From Candidatus Gastranaerophilales bacterium (lineage in GTDB: Bacteria; Cyanobacteriota; Vampirovibrionia; Gastranaerophilales; Gastranaerophilaceae): a stretch of DNA of 64,000 nt. The stretch lies in contig CALVEM010000004.1 of NCBI GenBank assembly GCA_944326605.1, positions 95,427 through 159,426 on the forward strand. Direction: 5' to 3'. The notes beneath the pieces were generated by a model. It saw only the letters and a list, made by a program, of their open reading frames with translations, made no database searches and was not told the origin of the DNA. Positions 45,853 to 53,543 of the stretch are shown here, piece after piece. Numbering within the stretch: position 1 is the stretch's first letter; each line of letters starts with the position of its first letter. The position numbers were made by a program, and so were the translations under genes.

Positions 45853-46197
45853 ATGGAAAAAGAAGAAAAAGATTGCATAAATAGTGTTGAAAGTTTTGAA
45901 GAAACTGGATTTAATTATACTCTATCTCTAATAAGCGGGAAATATAAACTAACAATTTTATATGCTCTATATAGACATAAAGTAATTCGCTTTAATCAAT
46001 TACAAAAATATTTAAAAATGATTTCACATAAAACATTAAGTAATGTATTAAAAGAACTTGAAGCGGATGATTTAATCATAAGAAAAGAATATCCGCAAAT
46101 TCCTCCTAAGGTTGAATATTCGTTATCGGAAAAAGGGAAATCACTTATTCCTATACTATATTCATTATGTGAATGGGGAGAGAAGCATAAAATTTAA
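45853..46197 (+). CDS. HxlR-family transcriptional regulator
   Basis: 114 residues from the ATG with AAAGGA 7 nt upstream. Winged helix typical of HxlR: GKYKLTILYALYRHKVIRFNQLQKYLKMISHKTLSNVLKELEADDLIIRKEYPQIPPKVEYSLSEKGKSLIPIL. Divergent from the NTF2-flavodoxin genes, the usual setting for redox or electrophile-responsive HxlR control. It lacks the common N-terminal sensing Cys near the HTH except Cys of KDCINS. Confidence 0.9.
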   Translation: MEKEEKDCINSVESFEETGFNYTLSLISGKYKLTILYALYRHKVIRFNQLQKYLKMISHKTLSNVLKELEADDLIIRKEYPQIPPKVEYSLSEKGKSLIPILYSLCEWGEKHKI

Positions 46198-46210
46198 AAC
46201 TTTTTATAGT

Positions 46211-46477
46211 AACCGGACTTTATTTACTTAAAATGTCAAATAATCGTTTTAGCCGTACAAGTTAGATTGTGAGGGCGAAATAGACTATAACATTGATTTT
46301 AAAATAGAAAATTTAAGTCAATTCTTGGACAGTAATCGGACAATGATGACCATCAAAAGACCATTTTGTAACATATAAAACGATTACTTCCGACTGCTAA
46401 AACTCAAACACAAAGCCAACTTTGCCGAATAATCTTTTTATGCGTTCTGATAAAATGTCCCGTTAAATTACACTAAT
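46211..46477. repeat. Island repeat copies R5 and R2 (right edge)
   Basis: The left part (46211-46241) equals R4; the right part (46385-46477) is the 93-bp block matching R1 at 81 of 93 positions. Together they appear to be the fullest version of the island repeat, with about 145 bp of unique sequence between them. It ends 57 bp before the 3' end of tRNA-Ser. This repeat fills most of the 46198-46534 gap; no gene seen. Confidence 0.85.
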
Positions 46478-46534
46478 ACAGGCGGGTTTTCAAAATCTTA
46501 TCTGCACTAATTCTTTCCATGCGTACTAAAAAAC

Positions 46535-46620
46535 GGAGAGGGTGGGATTCGAACCCACGGAGAGTGTTACCCCTCACAGACTTTCGAGATCCGCACCTTA
46601 AACCACTCGGACACCTCTCC
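46535..46620 (-). tRNA. tRNA-Ser(CGA)
   Basis: 86 nt on the minus strand. Acceptor stem GGAGAGG pairs with CCTCTCC. Anticodon loop CTCGAAA gives anticodon CGA (46584-46586). A class II long variable arm and T-arm GTGGGTTCGAATCCCAC are present. CCA is not encoded. A TATAAT box lies about 12 bp upstream on the minus strand. The gene is intact, with no partial tRNA copy seen at the other island edge. Confidence 0.95.
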
Positions 46621-46807
46621 GTACTGCTTTTCTATTATAACAAAAAAATAAATATTAAGAAGTCATGAAGTCATACATATTTAGAAGTTAAGAAGCTAGA
46701 AAAATAAGAGGTTAAGCTGTTATCATTAATTAGGTTTTGAATAATTATGCCAACATATCTTTAAAAGAAATTAGCCTGCCCTCTTGCCCTCTAAACTTCC
46801 GTTCTTC

Positions 46808-46985
46808 CGTTGTACCCCACCCTGGTCCTCCCCGTTCGGGGAGGGAATTATCCGATATGTCAGATGGAATGGTGCGTTCTTAGGCAATGACTATAAAGTT
46901 ATGCAAAATCCAATATGTCAGGTGGAGCGGCTACGCTCCCCTCTCCCTTTAGGGAGAGGGTGTCCGAAGGACAGGAGAGGGGCTT
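46808..46985. repeat. GC-rich palindromic repeats (CCCTCTCCC/GGGAGAGG family)
   Basis: Two units, near 46815-46845 (CTCCCCGTTCGGGGAG) and 46934-46981 (CCCTCTCCCTTTAGGGAGAGGG plus tail), stand out in AT-rich DNA. Related units occur at 48.78, 50.35, 51.57, 52.0 and 57.1 kb. An open frame across them is an artefact of composition. The surrounding 46621-47150 stretch otherwise has only AT-rich spacer and a tandem AGGAT run (about 47067-47086). Confidence 0.7.
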
Positions 46986-47008
46986 ATTAAAACAAAAAAA
47001 TCAACATA

Positions 47009-47060
47009 TGTAACGAAATGTAAATATAAATTTAAAATACCTGCAAACCTTTGATATAAT
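47009..47060 (+). promoter_or_regulatory. Promoter with upstream 16-bp motif TGTAACGAAATGTAAA
   Basis: The motif (47009-47024) lies 30 nt before TATAAT (47055-47060). The identical 16-mer at 63942 lies 29 nt before a TATACT. The constant spacing suggests an activator site or alternative -35 region. A tandem AGGAT run lies in the predicted 5' leader. Confidence 0.5.
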
Positions 47061-47162
47061 CCTCATAGGATAGGATAGGATAGGATGCGATGCCGATTTG
47101 TCAATTGTTTTAGCCATTTTGTTTTTATTTATGTATGAAAAATAAATGAAAGGATGGTTATT

Positions 47163-47510
47163 ATGAGTATTACAGTTAAGGATTTATTTCAATATGACCC
47201 GAATTTTGAGCAGGCAAAAATTCAGCGTCTGACAGGAAAAAAGAATTATAAAAAAACTGATACTGTAGATTTATCACGATTAGCCGGGTTAAATGATAAA
47301 GATTTATCAATTTTTGCAGCCCAAAAGGAAGGTAAAGCATTTGTAAATTATATACAGGATGACAATATGCGTACATAGATTGCCGATGCATCGGGTGTTA
47401 AGATTGATGATAAAAAAGAAAATAAGTCAAATGCCAATAATGTTACTAATATTCCAATGGATAAGAGTATTTTTGATATAGATAAACAGGAACAGAAAGC
47501 CGCAGAATAG
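47163..47510 (+). pseudogene. Small hypothetical gene interrupted by an in-frame TAG
   Basis: ATG with AAAGGATGG upstream; reads MSITVKDLFQYDPNFEQ... for 71 codons to TAG (47376-47378), then continues in the same frame for 43 codons (IADASGVKIDDKKENK...) to a second TAG. Composition and polar character are continuous across the first stop, suggesting a former protein of about 115 residues. Family unknown. Either recently broken or expressed as the 71-residue form. The 71-residue part ends at DNMRT. Confidence 0.5.
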
Positions 47511-47515
47511 GCATG

Positions 47516-48775
47516 TCAGGTGTTGCTAATTACATCATTATGATGAAAACATTTTGTGCCGTCAACATAATCTTTTACTATGTTGCCGCTGCCGATAAGC
47601 TTGTATTTATAAATGGTTAAGCCGTCTAAACCCACAGGGCCTCTGGCATGAGTTTTGTTTGTGGAAATCCCGACTTCTGCTCCGAAGCCGTAACGGAAGC
47701 CGTCAGCAAAGCGCGTTGAAGCGTTAAAGTAAACTCCTGCAGAATCAACTTTATTCATAAATTTTTCTGCATTTTCTGTATTTTTTGTAATAATACTGTC
47801 AGTATGCCCCGAACCGTAAGTGTTTATATGCTCGATTGCTTCATCAACATTTTTTACCGTTTTGAAAGATAGAATTTTATCTCCGTATTCATGCGACCAG
47901 CTTTCGGGGTTATCTATAAGCTGAATTTCAGACAATTGCAGTGCCGCAAGTAAATTATCTATATACGGGAATTTTTCATGGATTAAAAGCGTTTCAACTG
48001 AATTGCATGCGCTCGGGTATTGAGTTTTTGCATCAGTTACAATTTTTATTGCCATATCAAGATCAGCCGTTTCATCGACAAATATATGGCAAATACCGTC
48101 AGCGTGCCCGAGAACAGGAATTTTTGTATTTTCTTTTATAAATTTAACAAGCTTGTTTCCGCCTCTCGGGATAATCAAATTTATATATTTATCACACTTG
48201 AGCATTTGGGCGACATCTTCATGTGTAAACACCTGCTGAATAACGTTTTTAGGAAAATTCTCAACCTTTTCAAGCGCTGAATTTATGACAGTAAGAATTT
48301 TTTTGTTTGTGTTAATACTTTCTTTACCGCCTTTTAAGATTACGGCATTGGCTGATTTTATTGCAAGTGATGAAATTTGAGCAATAACATCCGGTCTTGC
48401 TTCAAAGATTATGCCGAGAACTCCGATAGGACATGAAACTTTATACAAAGTCAAATCGCTGTCAAGTTCGCGCACCAGAAGCTTTTTATTAACAGGATCT
48501 TCAAGTTTTGCAATATCTCTTATCCCTTGAACCATATCACGCATTTTGTTTTCATCAAGCTTTAGGCGGTTGAAAGTTGATTTGTTGAGTTTCCCTGTCT
48601 CAACAAGAGTTTCAGCTTCTTCTAAATCTTTTTTATTTGCATCAAAAATTTCTGATTTTGACGCTTCAATTTCATCGGCAATTTTGATTAATGCCGCATT
48701 TTTAATATCTGTTGCTAAGTCAGCAATTTTTAAAGAAGCTTCTTTTGCGTTTTTTGCGATTTGTATAAAGTCCAT
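47516..48775 (-). CDS. proA: Gamma-glutamyl phosphate reductase
   Basis: Second step of proline synthesis, NADPH-dependent reduction to glutamate semialdehyde. 419 residues of the aldehyde dehydrogenase superfamily. Catalytic cysteine in AKTQYPSACNSVETLL, upstream GVLGIIFEARPDV and ILKGGKESINTN, and C-terminal GRGPVGL-type end (THARGPVGLDGLTIYKY). Complete. It follows proB on the same strand; the 51-bp gap is filled by a GC-rich palindromic repeat. Confidence 0.97.
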   Translation of the reverse strand: MDFIQIAKNAKEASLKIADLATDIKNAALIKIADEIEASKSEIFDANKKDLEEAETLVETGKLNKSTFNRLKLDENKMRDMVQGIRDIAKLEDPVNKKLLVRELDSDLTLYKVSCPIGVLGIIFEARPDVIAQISSLAIKSANAVILKGGKESINTNKKILTVINSALEKVENFPKNVIQQVFTHEDVAQMLKCDKYINLIIPRGGNKLVKFIKENTKIPVLGHADGICHIFVDETADLDMAIKIVTDAKTQYPSACNSVETLLIHEKFPYIDNLLAALQLSEIQLIDNPESWSHEYGDKILSFKTVKNVDEAIEHINTYGSGHTDSIITKNTENAEKFMNKVDSAGVYFNASTRFADGFRYGFGAEVGISTNKTHARGPVGLDGLTIYKYKLIGSGNIVKDYVDGTKCFHHNDVISNT

Positions 48776-48826
48776 TTTTACCCCTCATACCCTCTTCCTC
48801 ATTCCCTTCCCAAAGGGAGGGAAGAG

Positions 48827-49966
48827 TTATAACAGTGTAATATTGTCGCGTGTAATTATTGCGTCGTAGTTTTTAAAGCCAAGAATTTCCATAATGTTAT
48901 CAGAGTGGCAGCCGATTACTTTACGGCATGAATCCGAGCTGTAATTTACTATTCCGCGGGCTATTTCGTTGTGTTTTTCATCAAGGATTGAAACAACATC
49001 TCCCTTGTTGAATTCGTTTATAACCTCGCATACGCCGATTGGCAGGAGGCTTTTTTGTGCTTTTAAGGCTTTTTTGGCGCCTTCATTTACCACAATTTGA
49101 CCTATGATATTTGTGGCATAGCCAATCCATCGTTTTTTATCAGGAAGGCTTTCGGTTTGAGGAAGAAACATTGTGCCGATTTCTTCACCTTCAAAGATTT
49201 TTTTAATAACATAAGGGATTTTGCCGTTTCCGATTAAAACTTTTCCGCCGAATCTTGTAACAATCTGTGCGGCTTTCAGCTTTGTTCGCATCCCGCCTCT
49301 GCCGCCTTCTGAGGCGTCTGTTCCCAGTGCAAGTATATCTTCCGTTACTTCTTTAACTGTTCTTATAATTTTTGCATCGGAGTTTGTTTTTGGATTTTTG
49401 TCAAACAGACCGTCAACGTCAGAAAGAATTACAAGCAAATCAGCGTCAAGCTCGCTTGCTACAAGGGCTGACAGTTTGTCGTTATCGGAAAAACAAACCT
49501 GCATATGCTCAAATTGCGGATGAACTTCAACGGTAGACACTGTATCATTCTGGTTGATAATCGGTACAACTCCGAGTTCAAGAAGCTTGTTAAGAGTTGT
49601 TCTAAGACTTAAATATCTTTGCCTTAAAGAAAAATCATCTTCTGTTAATAATATTTGTGAAGCTATAAGCCCGTAAGTATCAAAACCGGTTTCATAAATG
49701 GACATTAATTTACTCTGACCTATTGCGGCACATGCCTGTTTGAGCGCGACACCTTCGGTGCTTTCAATACCTAATCTTTTTTTACCTAAACCTACGGCTC
49801 CTGAGGTTATTACGATGACTTCTTTTCCCTGCCTTGCAAGACGTGCTAAATCTTCAATAAATGAAAATACGCGTGGAAGTGATACATAGCCGTCATCTCC
49901 CCTTAAAATATTTGTTCCGAATTTAAAAACGATACGTTTTGCTTTAATAAATTCCTGTCTGTCCAT
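48827..49966 (-). CDS. proB: Glutamate 5-kinase with C-terminal PUA domain
   Basis: First step of proline synthesis. 379 residues: amino acid kinase domain (RIVFKFGTNILRG, VITSGAVGLGKKRLG, IINQNDTVS, DNDKLSALVA, GGRGGMRTKLKAA) and PUA domain from about 285 (GVCEVINEFNKGDVVSILDEKHNEIARGIV). The usual long form. Proline feedback control is expected from the family. Operon with proA. Confidence 0.96.
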   Translation of the reverse strand: MDRQEFIKAKRIVFKFGTNILRGDDGYVSLPRVFSFIEDLARLARQGKEVIVITSGAVGLGKKRLGIESTEGVALKQACAAIGQSKLMSIYETGFDTYGLIASQILLTEDDFSLRQRYLSLRTTLNKLLELGVVPIINQNDTVSTVEVHPQFEHMQVCFSDNDKLSALVASELDADLLVILSDVDGLFDKNPKTNSDAKIIRTVKEVTEDILALGTDASEGGRGGMRTKLKAAQIVTRFGGKVLIGNGKIPYVIKKIFEGEEIGTMFLPQTESLPDKKRWIGYATNIIGQIVVNEGAKKALKAQKSLLPIGVCEVINEFNKGDVVSILDEKHNEIARGIVNYSSDSCRKVIGCHSDNIMEILGFKNYDAIITRDNITLL

Positions 49967-50149
49967 AACTAAATTATATTACAAAAAAGTAATTTGTTAA
50001 AATTTAAAAACATAAAAAATGTTATTGGAAGTGAATAGGTTAATAAGTGAATAAGACGATAAGTCATTACAGTGCACGAAGTGCACGTAACATTCAATAA
50101 TCTGCACTTAATGAAACAGCAGCAAAGCGGATGCTGTTTGAGCGGTAAA

Positions 50150-50182
50150 GAGATACTGAAACGAGTTCAGCATGACATAATA
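50150..50182. repeat. Half copy of the two-hairpin palindromic repeat
   Basis: ATACTGAA...TTCAGCAT with the GAAACGAGTTCAG core equals the right-hand hairpin of the 1.6-kb copy, with mismatches in the outer pairs. It sits in the 474-bp gap 49967-50440, which has further inverted segments but no gene. Confidence 0.6.
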
Positions 50183-50251
50183 TATAGCGAGTTCATCCGC
50201 TCAGGTTGAATTTAGTGCAGATTAAACGGTCAGCGTGTTTTTCTTTCTTTG

Positions 50252-50297
50252 CTTAATTTCTTTCTTTTTGCATCGCAACAAAAAGAAAGAAATTAAG
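50252..50297. other. Perfect 19-bp stem hairpin upstream of alr
   Basis: Arms at 50252-50270 and 50279-50297 are exact reverse complements (one arm ends TTTCTTTCTTTTTG) around an 8-nt loop CATCGCAA. A G-rich tail GCGGGGTGCGGGGACG follows. No long T run follows, so terminator function is uncertain; a mobile palindrome is more likely. Confidence 0.6.
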
Positions 50298-50440
50298 TGC
50301 GGGGTGCGGGGACGCACAGTTCCCGCATAACAAAACCCTCTCCTTTTATCCCTCTCCCGGGAGAGGGAAATATTCCAATAACATTTTTATGTTGTAAAAT
50401 AATTGCTCCTTTGAGAATTTAGTAATATACTAAAGTTATT

Positions 50441-51565
50441 ATGAAAAACGTAAGACAAACAAATATTAATATTCACAGAGACAGCTGGGTTGAGATTAAT
50501 CTTGAAAATATCGCATATAATATGCGTTCAATCAGAAAAAATACTCCGAAAGACAAAAAACTTTTGGCGGTTGTAAAAGCTGATGCTTACGGACACGGGT
50601 CTGTTATGATTGCGCCTACTCTTCTTGCTTCAGGTGCTGATATGTTAGGCGTTGCCTCAATTGATGAGGGTGTTGATTTAAGACAGGCAAAGATAAACTG
50701 CGATATTCTAGTTCTTGGTGCGGTTCCTGTTTGGGCTGTTGAAAGTGCAGTCAAGGCTGATTTAATTATCGCAATATTTTCAAAAGAGCATCTGGCTGCG
50801 TGCAAACAGGCTTTTGAAAGAACAGGCAAAAAGCCTAAAGTTCATGTAAAACTTGATACAGGCATGAACCGAATCGGTGTTGCAGCAGATGTGGCAGCAG
50901 GTTTTATAAATGAGGTAAGAAAAGCTGATTATCTAGAATTCGGCGGTGTTTTTACCCATCTCGCCAATGCCGAAAACAGAACAAAAACTCAAATTCAAAT
51001 TGACAGGTGGAACAGTGTAATCTCGCAAATTGATACAACAGGCTTGCTTCTTCACATATTAAATACAGCAGGTGCTATGTGCTATGATGTGCCGAATTCC
51101 AATATGTACAGGGCAGGCATTGGAATTTACGGGCTATATCCTGATTTGCCCGAAGACGGCAATATTCGCAGACCTGACTTAAAGCCTGTTATGTCTTTGA
51201 AAGCACGTATTGTTAATATCCATGAGGCTCATGACGGCGAAGGGATAAGTTACGGACATACATTCACCGCCCATGGCAACAGAAAGATTGCAACAGTTCC
51301 GCTCGGTTATGCTGACGGAGTTCCGCGCGGACTTTCAAACAAAATTTCAGGCAATTTGAACGGAAAAGATGTTCCGCAGGTCGGAAATATCACAATGGAT
51401 CAGATGATGTTTGATATAACCGGTGTGGATGCAAAGCCCGGCGATATTATAACATTGCTTGATGAAAAACATTCAATTGACAACTGGGCAAAAATCTTAG
51501 GTACGATAAATTACGAATTAACCTGCCGTTTGAAAGTCAGGCTGCCCAGAGTTTATACAAGATAA
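50441..51565 (+). CDS. alr: Alanine racemase
   Basis: Makes D-alanine for peptidoglycan. 374 residues. PLP lysine in AVVKADAYGHG near residue 44, catalytic tyrosine region LGYADGVPRGLSN, RAGIGIYGL and the C-terminal beta domain. A TATACT box ends 9 nt before the ATG and there is no clear ribosome binding site, so a very short leader is likely. Complete and normal. Confidence 0.96.
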   Translation: MKNVRQTNINIHRDSWVEINLENIAYNMRSIRKNTPKDKKLLAVVKADAYGHGSVMIAPTLLASGADMLGVASIDEGVDLRQAKINCDILVLGAVPVWAVESAVKADLIIAIFSKEHLAACKQAFERTGKKPKVHVKLDTGMNRIGVAADVAAGFINEVRKADYLEFGGVFTHLANAENRTKTQIQIDRWNSVISQIDTTGLLLHILNTAGAMCYDVPNSNMYRAGIGIYGLYPDLPEDGNIRRPDLKPVMSLKARIVNIHEAHDGEGISYGHTFTAHGNRKIATVPLGYADGVPRGLSNKISGNLNGKDVPQVGNITMDQMMFDITGVDAKPGDIITLLDEKHSIDNWAKILGTINYELTCRLKVRLPRVYTR

Positions 51566-51621
51566 ATTGTGCTCTCTCTTGTAAAGGGAGGGGGATCGCA
51601 TAAGCGGTGGAGGGATTTTCT

Positions 51622-52902
51622 ATGAAATTTGACTTAGGTATTATAGGTGCAGGACCTGCAGGATATACAGCAGCATTTCATGCAAGAGCAAAAGGGTTGT
51701 CAGTTGTCCTTTTTGAAAAAGATAAAATTGGCGGGGTTTGTCTTAATAAAGGCTGTATTCCGACAAAAGCAATTTTGCATTCGGCAGAGATATACGAAGA
51801 AATGAAAAATTCCGCCGATTTAGGAATAAAATGTTCTGACCTTTCCGTTGATTATGAAAAAGTTGTTGAACGCAAGGACAAAATTGTTGAAAAATTAAGA
51901 CGTTCTCTTGAACTTGCCCTGAAAAATGCTGGAGTGGTTGTAGTTAATGCGGAGGCGACCCTCTCCCGAATTTCTGACTTTCGCGCGGCTCAAGCCGAAA
52001 TCCAACCCTCTCCCATAGGTAGAGGGGAGTATTTAGTACAAGCCGGCGGAGAAGTTTATGAATGCGAAAAAATTATTACGGCAACCGGTTCGGCGCCCAG
52101 AGATTTTGAAAATTTGAGATTTGACCATGAATTTGTATTGAGTTCCGATGATATTTTGAATTTAAAAAAATTACCTGAAAGTATTGTAATAATAGGTTCA
52201 GGGGCGATAGGCATCGAGTGGGCAAGGATTTTTTCAGCTTTTGAGGTTGATGTAACTATTGTTGAAATGGTCGAACATCTTTTACCTGTTGCAGACATTG
52301 AGGTTTCAAAGCGTGTTGAGCGTATTTTTAAAGCTAAGAAAATAAAAACTTATCTTTCAAACAGCGTAGAAAAAATTGAAAATAAGAAAGTTTATTTAAC
52401 ATCAGGTGATGTGCTTGAACCTGAACTTGTTCTTTTAGCCGCAGGACGTGTGCTGCAAAAGATTTCAGACAGTGTAGCATGTATCGGGGATGCGTGCGGT
52501 AAAATTCAGCTTGCACATTTTGCTATAAAACAGGCTTTGGCTGAGATTTCAGGAATTGAGTTTGATGAAGAACTTGTGCCCTCGGTAGTTTACGGCTGCC
52601 CTGAAATTGCGTGGGTCGGAAAACGCGAACAGGATCTGGCAGAAGGAACATACAAAAAAGCAAATCTTTTGATTTCTGCTTTAGGTAAATCTCACTGTGA
52701 TAACTGTACCGAGGGATTTATAAAAATTCTATCGCAGGATGGAAAAGTAATCGGCGTGCACATTGTATCAAAGGAGGCATCAGCTTTAATTCAGGAAATA
52801 ACAATTGCTATGCAGAATAATTTAAGCATAGAAGATTTGAAACGAGTCTGCTTCGCGCATCCGACATATTCCGAGGGAATTTTTGAATGCTTATTTAAGT
52901 AG
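51622..52902 (+). CDS. lpd: Dihydrolipoamide dehydrogenase-like flavoprotein, structurally altered
   Basis: 426 residues, shorter than the usual 460-475. FAD motif GAGPAGYTAA, redox disulfide GGVCLNKGCIPTK, NAD motif IIGSGAIGIEW and C-terminal CFAHPTYSEGIFE (His-Glu base) are kept. Two anomalies: residues about 112-138 (ATLSRISDFRAAQAEIQPSP and following) come from a GC-rich palindromic repeat inserted in frame. The segment between LLAAGRV and VACIGDACG is about 20-25 residues shorter than normal, removing part of the region linking the NAD and FAD domains. Start chosen at the ATG with GGAGGGA upstream. Activity is uncertain. Confidence 0.82.
   Translation: MKFDLGIIGAGPAGYTAAFHARAKGLSVVLFEKDKIGGVCLNKGCIPTKAILHSAEIYEEMKNSADLGIKCSDLSVDYEKVVERKDKIVEKLRRSLELALKNAGVVVVNAEATLSRISDFRAAQAEIQPSPIGRGEYLVQAGGEVYECEKIITATGSAPRDFENLRFDHEFVLSSDDILNLKKLPESIVIIGSGAIGIEWARIFSAFEVDVTIVEMVEHLLPVADIEVSKRVERIFKAKKIKTYLSNSVEKIENKKVYLTSGDVLEPELVLLAAGRVLQKISDSVACIGDACGKIQLAHFAIKQALAEISGIEFDEELVPSVVYGCPEIAWVGKREQDLAEGTYKKANLLISALGKSHCDNCTEGFIKILSQDGKVIGVHIVSKEASALIQEITIAMQNNLSIEDLKRVCFAHPTYSEGIFECLFK
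51958..52030. repeat. GC-rich palindromic repeat inside lpd
   Basis: CCCTCTCCC at the left, AACCCTCTCCC...AGAGGGGAG at the right and a small CGGCTCAAGCCG palindrome between. Same family as intergenic units at 46.9, 48.8, 50.35, 51.57 and 57.1 kb. Reading frame is preserved across it. Confidence 0.7.
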
Positions 52903-53008
52903 TTCAATTGCCTCGCACTTCTTACTCGACGACATTAAACGAGCCTCCGTAATTTACATTCGTGCATTCAGCACTTTGCAAATGTACTCCGCTCTCTGTC
53001 GCCACGTG

Positions 53009-53254
53009 CTAGATAGTTCCTGTCCAGAAAGGAACTTTCCCGAAGTTCCAATAAGTATTTGTCGGGTTAAGATCTCTGTGACGTAATATTTTTTTACGTT
53101 CAACTTTTGTTTCGGTTTGTTTTTTGTCGTTTTCATCCGGCTGAACCTGAACTTCTTCTTCTGTTGTTACCTGTGAACCCGGAACTTCGTAAACTTCTGC
53201 GTAAGCGCATCCTGCAAAGCATAATAAACAAAATAAAGTTATCAAATTTTTCAT
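53009..53254 (-). CDS. Small secreted protein
   Basis: 81 residues. Signal peptide MKNLITLFCLLCFAGCAYA with a likely cleavage after AYA, or lipidation at the Cys of FAGC. The mature part is polar and acidic, then basic (VERKKILRHRDLNPTNTYW). CAGGAG precedes the ATG. Function unknown. Lies between lpd and a palindromic element. The 52903-53008 gap holds nothing I can name. Confidence 0.65.
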   Translation of the reverse strand: MKNLITLFCLLCFAGCAYAEVYEVPGSQVTTEEEVQVQPDENDKKQTETKVERKKILRHRDLNPTNTYWNFGKVPFWTGTI

Positions 53255-53324
53255 ACAAATTCTCCTGATTTTAATTCCTTAATTATATTATAACGTTATA
53301 AGTCATAAAAATCAATATTTTTGC

Positions 53325-53503
53325 TATTAAAATTTATGCTTGTCGTCATGCTGAATTTAGTTCAGCATCTCATAAGACCCTGCCCGCATTGGGACATTTT
53401 GCACGAAATCATAGATTTCGGCAAAAGCAGTCAAACAAGTTCAGAGCCTGCACTGAATTTATTTCAGAGATGACATTTTTAACGGCAAGCATAAATTTTA
53501 ATA
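53325..53503. mobile_element. 179-bp inverted-repeat element (MITE-like) enclosing a degenerate two-hairpin repeat
   Basis: The terminal 18 bp (53325-53342 and 53486-53503) are exact reverse complements (inner ends ATTTATGCTTG / CAAGCATAAAT). Inside are CATGCTGAATTTAGTTCAGCATC (left hairpin of the REP family), a non-repeat middle, and remnants of the right hairpin (ACAAGTTCAG, TTTATTTCAGAG). No coding potential. Right end abuts a terminator-like palindrome. Confidence 0.65.
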
Positions 53504-53526
53504 TAACCTTGCAAGGTTATATTTTT
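53501..53526 (+). terminator. Terminator-like palindrome before lipA
   Basis: ATATAACCTTGCAAGGTTATAT: 9-bp stem with TGCA loop, followed by TTTTT on the plus strand. It could end read-through from lpd, or act as an operator for lipA 18 bp downstream. Confidence 0.5.
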
Positions 53527-53543
53527 GGTATTACGATTAAAAT

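Noticed and set aside
37013..46329. 15-bp inverted match (TCCAAGAATTGACTT at 37013-37027 versus 46315-46329)
   Set aside because: A match of this length is expected by chance in 64 kb of AT-rich DNA and neither side has flanking similarity.
37717..46477. CRISPR-associated transposon
   Set aside because: No Cas gene, no CRISPR array and no clear TniQ are present; only the transposase-ATPase part and the tRNA distance are reminiscent.
24827..46620. Classical tRNA-integrated island with att duplication
   Set aside because: No fragment of the tRNA-Ser 3' end is seen at the left edge and no tyrosine or serine recombinase is present.
46784..46990. Open frame of 68 codons across the GC-rich palindromes
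   Set aside because: It consists only of repeat sequence, with Pro/Arg-rich composition and no ribosome binding site.
52883..53136. Short opposing frames after lpd
   Set aside because: They are antisense or out-of-frame shadows of the lpd end and of the small secreted protein gene, without ribosome binding sites.
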